A stretch of DNA of 43,349 nt from Mediterranea sp. (in: CFB group bacteria) (GCA_031258135.1 JAIRNG010000141.1:1-43349), one strand, 5' to 3'. Counted from the first letter of the stretch, positions 33,865 to 42,794 are shown. The notes: generated by a model not told the origin, from the sequence alone. A program made the numbers and translations.

Positions 33865-35443
33865 TGCCGGCCACTGCATGGATCAGACGGGTCATGTTTT
33901 CAATGAACACAGCAGTGGAAATCCCCATCACTTCCGTATTCGGGAAGGGAGAAGTGTCGTACTCGTCGCCGGCCATTGTCTCCGCAAACCTGGACTCGTC
34001 ACCGGCCGGCAGGTCTTCCGGCAACGGTCGGTAAGGATGGGATATTTGCCGGATGGGGCTAAGCCAATACCCTTCCTTCGTCAGCCCGCCAATGATTTCG
34101 TCTAACGCCGGGGCTTGCCCGAAACGCCGGCGCGGATAATAATAGAACGGAGGCAGTGACACTAAAGAATCCCGGAAGAATGGAGAACTGCGTTTCAGTT
34201 CCTCCTTCGGGATGGCTTTCACACGTTCATATTCCGTTTTCAGTCTCTTTACGTCGATCAGGGCGGCGGAGCTGTAATGGGCGATCGTGCGTTCCAGGTT
34301 CTGGTCTGTATAGTAATACCCGTTCTTTACGTTCGAGCCTTTACGGTGCACATAGAGGGGGATGCCGCTTTCGGGATGGACGAAGCGGGGCGTCAGAATC
34401 TCGTCCGGGCCGTTCGGGCGGCGTTTCCATTTTGCCACTTCCGTTTCGGGCAGTTTCTGCGATTCGATGAAGCGGATGGCGGCCGGTATGCCCGACAGGT
34501 ATTTGGCGTCGCCTCCCGTCAGGGCGTAATAATCCATGAGCTTGTGTATCATGAATGTCGTAGTACCGGTATTCACGCTGCGGGGTTCGTAACTGCGGGC
34601 GTGTGCCGGTTGCAGGTCGTCCACCGTATATTGGTCGGCCCAGCCTGAATAGGGTTCGCCCTGTTGCAGGAGAATGGCCAGGTTCATGGCGCGTATAATG
34701 GGTTCTTTCAGGGACGAAAGTCCCAACGTCTGGTAGCACTGCAAAAGGAAATCGATGATCTCCGGTATCACGTCGTCATTGAGGGTGATGAATGAAGAAT
34801 AGTCCGCCATTCCCCCGAAGGGGTGGTCGTACATCAGCGGATAGCGTTGCGGCCAGCCGCCGACAGGATATTGGCTCGCGAGTATAAAGCGGATGACCTT
34901 CTCCAGCGGCGCCCGCCAGACCGGGTCGTTCTTTTCCAGATAGAGGCGCAGGAAGAACTTGGCGGCCTGTATGGTTCCGCCGTCATCGTAAGTGGCGTTG
35001 CCGTAGTAATGCTGAAATTCTTCCAACCGCCAGGCATTCTTACCGACGGTGGCGTACCATTGGCGGGTGGACGTTTCGCCGGCAAAGTCGAACATATAGT
35101 TCCAGCCGCCGCAGGGTAGCTGTCCCCACACCAGCGCACCGGCGATACGTTCGGCGCATTGGTAGTAATATTCGTCGTGTGTGGCGCGCCAGGCATCCAG
35201 CATCAAATGACCGACAGCCGGCGTGCCGGGAGGCTGTATCCATGCCATGGTGCGGCGGGCTTCCAGTTCGCCCCACTGCCGGGACAGGTCGGGCAGATAA
35301 CTCCAAACGAATCCTCCGTTATAACTTGCCACCTCCATCATGTACCGTGTGGCGCGCTTCATGGCTTGAAGCGCCTGCTTATCCGCCGCTTGTCCGGCAA
35401 CACAGGCAAACAGTACCGTAAAACACAGCATGATCTTCTTCAT
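33857..35443 (-). CDS. PL10-like pectate lyase, secreted
   Basis: The 528-residue protein has a signal peptide (about 1-19) and a PL10-type alpha/alpha fold: MAWIQPPGTPAVG near 66, DDGGT (153-157) and GGWPQRYP (195-202) are recognisable family positions, followed by YVHRKGSNVKNGYYY and YYYPRRRF in the C-terminal half. PL10 lyases cleave polygalacturonate by beta-elimination. The extended C-terminal part suggests a PL10-related subgroup, so activity on another uronan is possible. It is 4 bp from the GH43 stop and overlaps the epimerase gene, forming a three-gene operon. Confidence 0.78.
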   Translation of the reverse strand: MKKIMLCFTVLFACVAGQAADKQALQAMKRATRYMMEVASYNGGFVWSYLPDLSRQWGELEARRTMAWIQPPGTPAVGHLMLDAWRATHDEYYYQCAERIAGALVWGQLPCGGWNYMFDFAGETSTRQWYATVGKNAWRLEEFQHYYGNATYDDGGTIQAAKFFLRLYLEKNDPVWRAPLEKVIRFILASQYPVGGWPQRYPLMYDHPFGGMADYSSFITLNDDVIPEIIDFLLQCYQTLGLSSLKEPIIRAMNLAILLQQGEPYSGWADQYTVDDLQPAHARSYEPRSVNTGTTTFMIHKLMDYYALTGGDAKYLSGIPAAIRFIESQKLPETEVAKWKRRPNGPDEILTPRFVHPESGIPLYVHRKGSNVKNGYYYTDQNLERTIAHYSSAALIDVKRLKTEYERVKAIPKEELKRSSPFFRDSLVSLPPFYYYPRRRFGQAPALDEIIGGLTKEGYWLSPIRQISHPYRPLPEDLPAGDESRFAETMAGDEYDTSPFPNTEVMGISTAVFIENMTRLIHAVAGNE

Positions 35444-35447
35444 ATCT

Positions 35448-36950
35448 TTATTGTCCGTTTAACTTTCTATATGTAAAGTTCCTGAATACCGCACAACCGT
35501 TACCGGCTGCGAACACTCCCGGCAGTACGCTCTGAAACTCGTACAACGTGTTGTGATGATAACCGGAAATATCCATCCCCCATGTTTCATTCTCCCAATG
35601 CACGCCGTCGTAACTGTAGGCTCCGGTCACTACGTGTTCGTCGTTACGGATACGCAGCCAAATGCTATTTGTATCCATAGAGAGATGAGAACCGCCGGTA
35701 CGCGCCTCTCCCTTGCGATAACGGATGCGCCGGCTCCTGTTGAACCCCGTTCCCATAAAGAAGTCGCTGTTGTAATAGAGAACGATACCTGCCGTTACAT
35801 CGCCCTCAAGCTCAATTTCAACTTCTACTTCGTAGCGATGGTCTCCCGTTACGAACATCAACGGAGAGGAATCGGCCGGAGTGTTACCTTTGGCTTTCAG
35901 CGTCAACACCTTGTTCCGAACAGACACTCTTTCAGGCTCGAACGATTTATAGAATTTCCATTCCAAGCCTATACGGAACTCATCCAGGCAGGCTTTCCGG
36001 TCGGGCAACGGGTATTCTTCAAGGGGACAGACTACCGGCTTCGCCACATCAAGGTTTTCGTCCCTGCGCAACCACCCGTCCCTGTCTATGTGAACCGGTT
36101 CCATCAAGGTTTGCCGTCCGAGATTCTGAAAGCCATTCTCATACGCATGATAAATCACCATCCACTGTCCGTCCGGCGTATCGATAAGCGACCCGTGTCC
36201 TTTCGACCACCACTGTTCGCTCTTGTCATACGTATGCACCAGCGGATTCCAGGGCGAGTTTTCCCATGGCCCTTCAATGGATTCGGAACGCGCCACCGTG
36301 ATCATGTGACTGGTGGGAGGCCCTGCAGTACCGCCTTCCGCATTCAGATAATAATAGTACTTACCTATCCTGCGCAACTTTGGGCCTTCCAGACAGAAGC
36401 CTTCCGTCTGCCAATCCTGCGGATACTTCCATCCGTTATAGACCGTTTCTTCAGTACCGGGAACGATCGCCAGCCCGTCGCCGGTCAGACGGACTCGCTT
36501 CCCCGCACTCATAAACAACCAGCGGGTTCCGTCCTCACCTACTACGTGGCAGGGGTCGATGTTACCGATATGAAGATCGACAGGTTCGCTCCACGGGCCG
36601 AAAGGCGAAGCCGAATAAACCACATAGTTCTTCCGCGCATGGGGGAACGCTACGGTGAAATAAATGTAGTACTTGTCTTCGTATTTACAGATGTCCGGCG
36701 CCCATACGGAACCCAGATACGTTTGAAGCGCATAACTGATCGGTTCCCAGTGTACAAGGTCCCTGGAATGGAACACGACAAGCCCGGGCTGATAGTCAAA
36801 AGCGGAATGGGTCATGTAATAGTCATCTCCTTCGCGCATAACCGTAGGGTCCGGATAATCTCCTCCCAGAATGGGATTCATGTAAACCGCTTGCCCGCGG
36901 ATGCCCAGGCAAAGAAAAAGAAAAAGGAAAAGAGCATAAGGTGTTTTCAT
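35448..36950 (-). CDS. GH43 glycosidase with C-terminal beta-sandwich
   Basis: This 500-residue protein (from the ATG at 36950, which gives a clean signal peptide ending near GIRGQA; the frame also allows 36977) has the GH43 five-bladed propeller. The expected acidic residues are visible: Asp34 in GGDYPDPTV (base), Asp86 in SVWAPDICK (pKa modulator) and Glu188 in FCLEGPK (acid). A C-terminal domain from about residue 320 resembles the beta-sandwich of many GH43 xylosidases and arabinofuranosidases. It probably removes arabinose or xylose side chains from pectin or hemicellulose. It is the first gene of the operon with the PL10-like lyase and epimerase. Confidence 0.9.
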   Translation of the reverse strand: MKTPYALFLFLFLCLGIRGQAVYMNPILGGDYPDPTVMREGDDYYMTHSAFDYQPGLVVFHSRDLVHWEPISYALQTYLGSVWAPDICKYEDKYYIYFTVAFPHARKNYVVYSASPFGPWSEPVDLHIGNIDPCHVVGEDGTRWLFMSAGKRVRLTGDGLAIVPGTEETVYNGWKYPQDWQTEGFCLEGPKLRRIGKYYYYLNAEGGTAGPPTSHMITVARSESIEGPWENSPWNPLVHTYDKSEQWWSKGHGSLIDTPDGQWMVIYHAYENGFQNLGRQTLMEPVHIDRDGWLRRDENLDVAKPVVCPLEEYPLPDRKACLDEFRIGLEWKFYKSFEPERVSVRNKVLTLKAKGNTPADSSPLMFVTGDHRYEVEVEIELEGDVTAGIVLYYNSDFFMGTGFNRSRRIRYRKGEARTGGSHLSMDTNSIWLRIRNDEHVVTGAYSYDGVHWENETWGMDISGYHHNTLYEFQSVLPGVFAAGNGCAVFRNFTYRKLNGQ

Positions 36951-37101
36951 AAGCAATACGGTGTTGATAGTGTACAAAGTAAATTCTTTTCCGGCTCACT
37001 GATGTGGAAATTTTATATAAACAACGACAAAATCTGGTGAAAAACGAAGGGGAAAGATATTTTTCCCGTCAGGGACGAGGATATGCAATACGGATTATAA
37101 C

Positions 37102-37109
37102 TATCTTTG
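37102..37109 (+). promoter_or_regulatory. Promoter -7 box for the cupin gene
   Basis: TATCTTTG, a full consensus match, lies 29 bp before ATG 37139. It falls inside the longer frame opening at 37004 and so argues for the shorter protein. Confidence 0.65.
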
Positions 37110-37138
37110 AAGATATCAATCCAAAAACAAAACGTATC

Positions 37139-37600
37139 ATGAACAGAATTAAATTTATGATGTGCATGCTCTGCCTGCCGGCATGTATTGCCTGTAACGG
37201 ACAGACGCAAACCAAGAGTGAAAACAAAAAAGAATGTAACAAAATGATGAAAACAAGAAGCGAAACATTTTTGTATGAGAGCCAAATCCCATGGGAACCC
37301 GCCGGCGAAGGCGTAATACGCCAGATCATGGGATACGACGGACAGGTGATGCTGGTGAAAGTGAAGTTTGAAAAAGGCGCCATCGGCACGCCCCACACGC
37401 ACTACCACACGCAGACCACTTACGTGGCGAGCGGAACGTTTGAGTTTACCGTGGGTGGAGAGAAAAAGACCGTCTCGGCCGGCGATGGGATCTATATCGC
37501 CCCCGACGTGCTGCACGGATGCGTATGCCTCGAAGCCGGCGTCCTGATAGACTGCTTCAGTCCGATGAGAGCGGACTTTCTGAAACCAGGTAAACCCTAA
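37139..37600 (+). CDS. KdgF-like cupin, predicted lipoprotein
   Basis: The 153-residue protein has a lipoprotein-like signal with possible acceptor cysteines Cys16 (LPAC) and Cys19, then a single cupin barrel. The metal site is visible: His86, His88, His90 and Gln92 in PHTHYHTQT and His126 in VLHGC. This HxHxHxQ pattern and the overall sequence suit the KdgF-like group, which linearises 4,5-unsaturated monouronates from pectin or alginate. KdgF is usually cytosolic, so a secreted form would be unusual; an internal start at MMKTRSETF (residue 36) would give a cytosolic protein. Position next to the GH43/PL10 operon supports a uronate role, but this is inference. Confidence 0.75.
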   Translation: MNRIKFMMCMLCLPACIACNGQTQTKSENKKECNKMMKTRSETFLYESQIPWEPAGEGVIRQIMGYDGQVMLVKVKFEKGAIGTPHTHYHTQTTYVASGTFEFTVGGEKKTVSAGDGIYIAPDVLHGCVCLEAGVLIDCFSPMRADFLKPGKP

Positions 37601-37743
37601 GGAGGGCATGCGGATGAAGCGGTACCGGTATTCGTTCCATTTATAGAGAGAAGATTGCCGATACCTGTTGGCTTATGCAATAAACCTGTCTTGTTATTTG
37701 CTTAATACGGTATGTCATGCTATCTTTTCCTATTGGTATGTTT

Positions 37744-37763
37744 ACCTACATGCGCATGTAGGT
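37744..37763. promoter_or_regulatory. 20-bp perfect palindrome
   Basis: ACCTACATGCGCATGTAGGT is fully self-complementary. It lies 144 bp after the cupin stop, too far for a normal terminator of that gene, and has no T tract. It may be a protein-binding site or a cruciform-forming element. Confidence 0.5.
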
Positions 37764-38011
37764 CTATAAAAGATCGTATATTAACAGGTGTAGAGCAGGA
37801 ATTAAAAGCATATCCCATTAAGCCGGAAGCATTAAACCATTAGGTATGCCGGTTATTTATCCCCTATCAAAGCATTGAGAACCGTGACTGTCGAACTCGA
37901 TACGGGCCTGTGGCGACAAGATGATGTGATATACGTTGTTAGATAATAGCTCTCATTGAGGTACTATTTGATGTGATTTTATTTTTTTGTTAATTATAAT
38001 AAGGATTTATG

Positions 38012-38041
38012 TTGGTAAATCAAATAAAAACAGTATATTTG
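38012..38041 (+). promoter_or_regulatory. Promoter of the small RNA
   Basis: TTG (38012-38014) is followed after 19 bp by TATATTTG (38034-38041), fitting both Bacteroidetes boxes. Transcription should start near 38048. No open reading frame with an initiation signal follows. Confidence 0.65.
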
Positions 38042-38047
38042 CAAAAC

Positions 38048-38116
38048 GTTTTTTTCATAGAGATTTAGATTTAAAGTTAGAAAAGAGGGGTAGTCGTGAG
38101 ACTGCCCCTCTTTGTT
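38048..38116 (+). ncRNA. Putative independent small RNA of about 70 nt
   Basis: The stretch runs from the predicted transcription start to a strong hairpin: 14 bp of stem (38082-38095 with 38100-38113, one T-G pair) and a GTGA tetraloop, followed by a TTTGTT tail. The 5' half is AT-rich and unstructured. There is no reading frame of note. The hairpin also works leftward as the likely terminator of ispE, with TTTTC after it on that strand. Either this is a free regulatory RNA or the promoter and hairpin are a leader without a gene. I cannot assign it to a named RNA family. Confidence 0.55.
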
Positions 38117-38179
38117 GATGCTACGCAGGCTTACCGGTAAACCTGTGTTTAGGTTTTAATCTCCGATAAACCTCCCCCG

Positions 38180-39013
38180 TTATTTTTCGTCCCAATCTAT
38201 TAAACTTATACTACGGCCATCCGGAACAGAAACGGTTGGAATAGGGTTTTGTTTATCGAACAGTCCGAACACCGATGAACCGGATCCGCTCATAGATGCA
38301 TACAACGCTCCCTGTTGGTATAGCTTTTCTTTTATTTCGCCTATTTCCGGATATTGCGGAAAGACAATCTCTTCAAAATCATTGATCATGAGTTCTTTCC
38401 ATTCGGTAATGGGACGCGTAATCGTTTCCTTAAGTGAATAGACCGGTTTCCGTGGTCTGATCGTTGCAAATGCAGCCTTGGTTGAAACGGATACATCAGG
38501 TTTGACCACGACCAACCGATAGTCTTTCAGTGACAGCGAAACCGGTGAAAAAATATGGCCGGTGCCTTCTGCAAAGGTTGCCCTGTTTTGAATAAAAAAA
38601 GCGCAGTCTGCGCCTAATCCGGCGGCATGACCCTCTAACTCCTCAATGGACAGGCCCAACGAAAACAGATCATTAAGTAGCTTCAGCATAAATGCGGCGT
38701 CGGCCGATCCCCCTCCCATACCTGCACCCGAAGGGATATGCTTATACAAATGAATATCAACAGGAGGAAGATGGAATATCTCATCAAACATCAGATAGGC
38801 TTTGACAACGAGATTGTCTTCCGGTTTACCGTCGATCACTGTTCCGGATGGATGAAAGGTGAATTTATTCTTGCTGTTTGCAGCGGGATTGACTTCCAGT
38901 GCATCTTTCAGGGGAATAGGATAAAAAACAGTTTCCAGGTTATGGTATCCATCCGGACGTTTTCCGGTGATGTTTAATCCCAGGTTTATTTTGGCATTCG
39001 GAAAAGTGATCAT
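38180..39013 (-). CDS. ispE: 4-diphosphocytidyl-2-C-methyl-D-erythritol kinase
   Basis: IspE phosphorylates CDP-methylerythritol in the non-mevalonate isoprenoid pathway. The 277-residue GHMP kinase shows [21 protein letters not shown] with Lys8 (residues 4-24; the Lys and the KRxDGYH box are diagnostic), the ATP-binding loop [14 protein letters not shown] (94-107) and the catalytic Asp136 in LGADCAFF. The C-terminal [12 protein letters not shown] is the third GHMP motif. Length is typical. A leftward TACTTTTG box lies 35-42 bp upstream of the ATG. Confidence 0.97.
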   Translation of the reverse strand: MITFPNAKINLGLNITGKRPDGYHNLETVFYPIPLKDALEVNPAANSKNKFTFHPSGTVIDGKPEDNLVVKAYLMFDEIFHLPPVDIHLYKHIPSGAGMGGGSADAAFMLKLLNDLFSLGLSIEELEGHAAGLGADCAFFIQNRATFAEGTGHIFSPVSLSLKDYRLVVVKPDVSVSTKAAFATIRPRKPVYSLKETITRPITEWKELMINDFEEIVFPQYPEIGEIKEKLYQQGALYASMSGSGSSVFGLFDKQNPIPTVSVPDGRSISLIDWDEK

Positions 39014-39047
39014 ATTGAATTATGAATGAGTTGTCTTTACATGGATA

Positions 39048-39055
39048 CAAAAGTA
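39048..39055 (-). promoter_or_regulatory. Promoter -7 box for ispE
   Basis: Read leftward this is TACTTTTG, fitting TAnnTTTG. No convincing -33 box is seen. Confidence 0.45.
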
Positions 39056-39178
39056 GGAAGAATTGCCATAAAAAGAGTACAGGGATCTTTCTTTAATCAT
39101 TGAGTTTCAACAGTTGCCTGTTTAAAACTGTACTCAAATAAGTTTTGATGAAGTGGTTTTTTCCCCTGCCGGATTTGT

Positions 39179-39211
39179 TATCTTTGCTCCCCACTAAAAA
39201 AAAGAAGGAGG
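39179..39211 (+). promoter_or_regulatory. Promoter -7 box and strong ribosome-binding site for dnaB
   Basis: TATCTTTG (39179-39186) lies 32 bp before the dnaB ATG. AAGGAGG (39205-39211) sits 7 bp before the ATG, a full Shine-Dalgarno sequence. Such strong sites are uncommon in Bacteroidetes, which mostly start translation without one. Confidence 0.65.
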
Positions 39212-39218
39212 TAAAAAG

Positions 39219-40748
39219 ATGGCGGAACAACAGAAAAAAGCGCGTAATACAAGAACAAAATCCCAATCACCGGCCGTAGTCGGAGATTATGGGCGTATTC
39301 AGCCGCAGGCGCGCGAGCTGGAGGAAGCCATATTGGGAGCGCTGATGATTGAAAAAGATGCTTATTCACAAGTAAGTGAAATCTTGCGTCCGGAATCTTT
39401 TTACGATCATGTTCATCAACTTATATATGCTGCTATTACCGATTTATCCGTCCATCAGGAACCTGTGGATATCTTGACGGTAACCGAACAGTTGAGAAAA
39501 AAAGGTGAACTGGAAGAGATCGGCGGACCGTTCTACATCACCCAGTTAAGCAGTAAAGTAGCTTCTTCCGCTCATATCGAATACCATGCCCGGATCATTG
39601 CGCAGAAGTCCCTGGCGCGTGAGCTTATCACGTTCACCAGTAGCATACAATCGAAAGCCTTCGATGAGACCCAGGATGTGGACGACCTGATGCAGGAGGC
39701 GGAGGGTGAGCTTTTTGTGATCTCCCAGCGGAACATGAAGAAGGACTATACGCAAATCAATCCTGTAATTGCCGAAGCGTATCAGTTACTTCAAAAGGCG
39801 GCCGCCCGCGCGGACGGTCTGAGCGGATTGGAGAGTGGATTTACCGGATTGGACAGGATGACTTCCGGTTGGCAGAACTCCGACCTGATCATTATTGCCG
39901 CCCGTCCTGCGATGGGCAAAACGGCTTTCGTGCTTTCCATGGCGCGTAATATTGCTGTAAATTTCAGGAATCCGGTAGCCTTGTTTTCTCTTGAAATGAG
40001 TAACGTTCAGTTGGTAAACCGTCTGATCGTGAACGTTTGTGAGATTCCCGGTGAAAAGATAAAGAGCGGTCAGCTACTTCCTTATGAATGGCAACAATTG
40101 GATATAAAACTGAAAGATCTGATTGATGCTCCTCTTTATGTAGATGATACGCCGTCACTCTCCATATTCGAACTTCGTACCAAAGCCAGGCGCCTGGTAC
40201 GTGAACACGCCGTCAAAGTGATCATTATCGACTACTTACAACTGATGAATGCCAGTGGCATGTCATTCGGTAATCGTCAGGAAGAGGTAAGTACCATTTC
40301 GCGTTCACTTAAAGGACTGGCAAAAGAATTAAATATTCCTGTCATTGCACTTTCCCAGTTGAATCGCGGCGTGGAAAACCGTGAAGGGATCGAGGGCAAA
40401 CGTCCTCAATTGAGCGACCTTCGTGAATCCGGTGCGATCGAACAGGATGCCGATATCGTGTGCTTTATCCACCGCCCCGAATATTATAAGATATTTCAGG
40501 GTGAAAAAGGAGAGGATTACCGGGGCATGGCGGAGATCATTATTGCCAAACATCGTAATGGCGCCACCGGCGATGTCTTGCTGCGCTTCAAGAGTGAGTA
40601 CGCCCGCTTCCAGAATCCGGACGATTTAGTGATACCTCTTCCATCGGAAAGTGAAATGAGTGGAGTAAACTTCAACTCCAGCATGAATAAAGGCGCAGGC
40701 GCTCCTTCACAGATACCCGGTCCATCGCTGGATGATGTTCCTTTTTAA
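39219..40748 (+). CDS. dnaB: Replicative DNA helicase
   Basis: DnaB is the hexameric helicase that unwinds DNA ahead of the replisome. The 509-residue protein has the N-terminal DnaB domain (PQARELEEAILGALM, near 29-43), a linker, and the RecA-like C-terminal domain with Walker A AARPAMGKTAF (Lys234, Thr235), Walker B VIIIDYLQLM and the arginine-finger region LSDLRESGAIEQDAD. No intein interrupts it. The Ser/Gly-rich C-terminal tail is probably disordered. The start is set by the AAGGAGG site. Confidence 0.98.
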   Translation: MAEQQKKARNTRTKSQSPAVVGDYGRIQPQARELEEAILGALMIEKDAYSQVSEILRPESFYDHVHQLIYAAITDLSVHQEPVDILTVTEQLRKKGELEEIGGPFYITQLSSKVASSAHIEYHARIIAQKSLARELITFTSSIQSKAFDETQDVDDLMQEAEGELFVISQRNMKKDYTQINPVIAEAYQLLQKAAARADGLSGLESGFTGLDRMTSGWQNSDLIIIAARPAMGKTAFVLSMARNIAVNFRNPVALFSLEMSNVQLVNRLIVNVCEIPGEKIKSGQLLPYEWQQLDIKLKDLIDAPLYVDDTPSLSIFELRTKARRLVREHAVKVIIIDYLQLMNASGMSFGNRQEEVSTISRSLKGLAKELNIPVIALSQLNRGVENREGIEGKRPQLSDLRESGAIEQDADIVCFIHRPEYYKIFQGEKGEDYRGMAEIIIAKHRNGATGDVLLRFKSEYARFQNPDDLVIPLPSESEMSGVNFNSSMNKGAGAPSQIPGPSLDDVPF

Positions 40749-40763
40749 CTGGAAATTGAAAGT

Positions 40764-40799
40764 AACGCTGCCGCAGCGAAACCTCCCTGCGGCAGCGTT
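40764..40799. terminator. Bidirectional terminator between dnaB and fimbrillin gene
   Basis: AACGCTGCCGCAG (40764-40776) pairs perfectly with CTGCGGCAGCGTT (40787-40799) around a 10-nt loop. It lies between the convergent stops, 15 bp after dnaB and 5 bp after the fimbrillin gene. There is no strong T tract on either side. Confidence 0.7.
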
Positions 40800-40803
40800 G
40801 CCA

Positions 40804-42702
40804 TTAATTCCGAACACATCTGACAGACAAGGCCATATCTGCAACAGCGGCAGCGTCGATGGTTATGTTATTATTGCTTACACTAAGCGTAACCTTTTTG
40901 TCTACCTTGTTTGGTTCTTCATTGTTTGCGCACCAGTAAACGGCGGCGCCAGCGTAACCCGTGTATTTCTTATTGAAATATCCAACGCCGGCTCCATTGA
41001 ATCCTGTTAGGTTGGTAACCGGATGTTTACTGTTTTCCCATGTATTTTCGTTATATTTCAGGACGGCAGCATTTTCTCGTATATATGTTTTCAGGCGGTT
41101 GTAGTCCGTTTCATTACCCACTCTCCAACCGTCGGGCGCCAAGTCGCCTGCCGCTACACCGGCTGCATTATAATAGAAGTAAGCATTTGAATAGACATAG
41201 TATTGTGGCGTGTTATTGTTCACCACCGCACTTTCACCATTAGGAATTGTTACTCCTCCGCATGCAATACCGGTACCGTCCGTATATTTGATCGTTTTAT
41301 AATTACTGCGTGTCCAGTATTGTGTACCGATCTTGACGATAGGGTATTCTATACTCTTTTCTCCTCCTACCGGTAAGTCCGGCTTTAATTGTAATTGCAA
41401 AGCATTTGCCGGGCGGACGGTTCTGATTTCTTCATCTTCAGAGATATAAATATATGGAATAACGGCAGATGTCCCCTCTGTATATGTCAGACTATTTGCC
41501 GGAACATCCCAGATCACACTCCCCCCGTGTTTATTATTGGCTTCCCCTTTCAGTTCAATCACCAGGCCTTGGGTCAGGTCTGTGTTTCCATTGCTCATAG
41601 GGTATATTACAATGGCTTGTTTCTCTGTTCCGTCAGTACGTAAATACTCCAGGCAAATTTCAGCAATCTGTTTTCCCCTGTTCATCACTTTGAGGACGTT
41701 TGAAGCAGTGAAGTCTAATTGGGAAGTCCGGAGCATAGAACCCACTTCATTAACTGTCCGTTCTGTGTCCTTAATGTCCCATTCGCTGATATTGGTAGTG
41801 ATTGTACTTTCATTGGCATCGTCCGAAGATTGAAGAACGACCGTGTTATTCTCAGCAACGCCACTGTCTAAACTATATTCGCTTTCCATTTTACTTTCAA
41901 ATAATCTGTCTCCGACATATAACTCGAAAACAACATGTGACTGAGGCAGGATTTGAGGTATGATGATTGCGCTTTTCCCACATAACATACCATCCTTTAT
42001 TTCCCAACTGCCATAAGGAATAATATCTGCTTTTGTATTGTGACCGGTAAACTCATCGCTCTTAAAATCGTAGATCGCCCGGGTATATACGTTTTTAATC
42101 TTTATGGCAGGGTCTGCCGCCATGAGCATTTCGGCAGTATATCCGCTAACCGGTTTAAGACGAATGTTCAGTAAGAAGAGTTTATGGTAAAAATCTAATG
42201 CGACAGGATCTTCCGATGCGGTGACCCCGGTAGTTGTAGCTACCATAAAGTCCGAAGCCGTCAGTGCGGTTTTATCGCTTTGGTCTGTCTGAACCTCTAC
42301 TTTAATGCTACTTTCACCCTTATTTATTGCATCTTTCTTATAGGGATAATAACCGGTGAAATCACATATACTGTTTCCTTCAGGGAAGAAAATAGTTTCT
42401 TCCGGTGAAAAACAGCTACTTGAGGGATCGTAACTGAATTTCATATTGTCGACATAGCGGGTCTTGTCAATCATAGCCGGCCGGACGGTGATATATAAGC
42501 CTATCGCTTCATCGGGATCACTTGCAGTTACTCTGCTCATTTCCTTGAATGAAGCGACCAGGGAAACAGGAACATCTCCGGCTTTCGGCATTTCTCCGGG
42601 AATACTGTTAATGCAGGAAGAAAGCAGTTGATTACATAGAATGGCAGACAAGAATAATGTCTTAACGAGGTATAGGTTTATACCGTTTTGTTCGATTTTC
42701 AT
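40804..42702 (-). CDS. Fimbrillin-like lipoprotein with C-terminal FISUMP domain
   Basis: The 632-residue protein has a long N-terminal signal with a lipobox-like LSSC (Cys30). Residues about 40-310 follow the fimbrillin/Mfa-like pattern (SRVT start of the mature part, FYPEGN-type and DFTGYYPY stretches, FMVAT, LDFYHKLFLLNIRL). A linker domain follows, then from about residue 455 a FISUMP (Fibrobacter major paralogous) domain: IVKIGTQYWTRSNYKT, APDGWRVGNETDYNRL and the terminal LSVRCVRN. Such fusions are typical of minor or tip components of Bacteroidales fimbriae. No anchor or usher-like partner genes are within the window; they could be beyond the right edge or elsewhere. Expression probably comes from one or both upstream promoters. 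Confidence 0.82.
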   Translation of the reverse strand: MKIEQNGINLYLVKTLFLSAILCNQLLSSCINSIPGEMPKAGDVPVSLVASFKEMSRVTASDPDEAIGLYITVRPAMIDKTRYVDNMKFSYDPSSSCFSPEETIFFPEGNSICDFTGYYPYKKDAINKGESSIKVEVQTDQSDKTALTASDFMVATTTGVTASEDPVALDFYHKLFLLNIRLKPVSGYTAEMLMAADPAIKIKNVYTRAIYDFKSDEFTGHNTKADIIPYGSWEIKDGMLCGKSAIIIPQILPQSHVVFELYVGDRLFESKMESEYSLDSGVAENNTVVLQSSDDANESTITTNISEWDIKDTERTVNEVGSMLRTSQLDFTASNVLKVMNRGKQIAEICLEYLRTDGTEKQAIVIYPMSNGNTDLTQGLVIELKGEANNKHGGSVIWDVPANSLTYTEGTSAVIPYIYISEDEEIRTVRPANALQLQLKPDLPVGGEKSIEYPIVKIGTQYWTRSNYKTIKYTDGTGIACGGVTIPNGESAVVNNNTPQYYVYSNAYFYYNAAGVAAGDLAPDGWRVGNETDYNRLKTYIRENAAVLKYNENTWENSKHPVTNLTGFNGAGVGYFNKKYTGYAGAAVYWCANNEEPNKVDKKVTLSVSNNNITIDAAAVADMALSVRCVRN

Positions 42703-42764
42703 AATATATTTTTTTTATGTTTTTCATTTAAGGGTAAATAATGTCCATTTTTTACAGAAAGCGA

Positions 42765-42794
42765 CAAAGGTAGACAAATAAAGTTCAACCGCAA
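42765..42794 (-). promoter_or_regulatory. Proximal promoter of the fimbrillin gene
   Basis: Leftward TTG (42794-42792) and TACCTTTG (42772-42765) are separated by 19 bp, matching the Bacteroidetes consensus. The start codon is 62 bp further on. Confidence 0.65.

Larger units (their letters stand above)
37601..38179. other. Intergenic region with palindrome and small RNA
   Basis: The 579-bp stretch has no credible protein gene. It contains a 20-bp perfect palindrome (37744-37763) and, at its right end, a promoter (38012-38041) and terminator hairpin (38082-38113) that together define a small RNA. The part from 37770 to 38010 shows nothing I can name. Confidence 0.65.

Noticed and set aside
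35553-37040. Plus-strand 495-codon open frame antisense to GH43
   Set aside because: It mirrors the GH43 gene, whose catalytic motifs, signal peptide and operon context are clear; the antisense product has no domain character.
37004-37141. Upstream start for the cupin gene
   Set aside because: It would place the consensus -7 box inside the coding region and put 45 unlike residues before the signal peptide.
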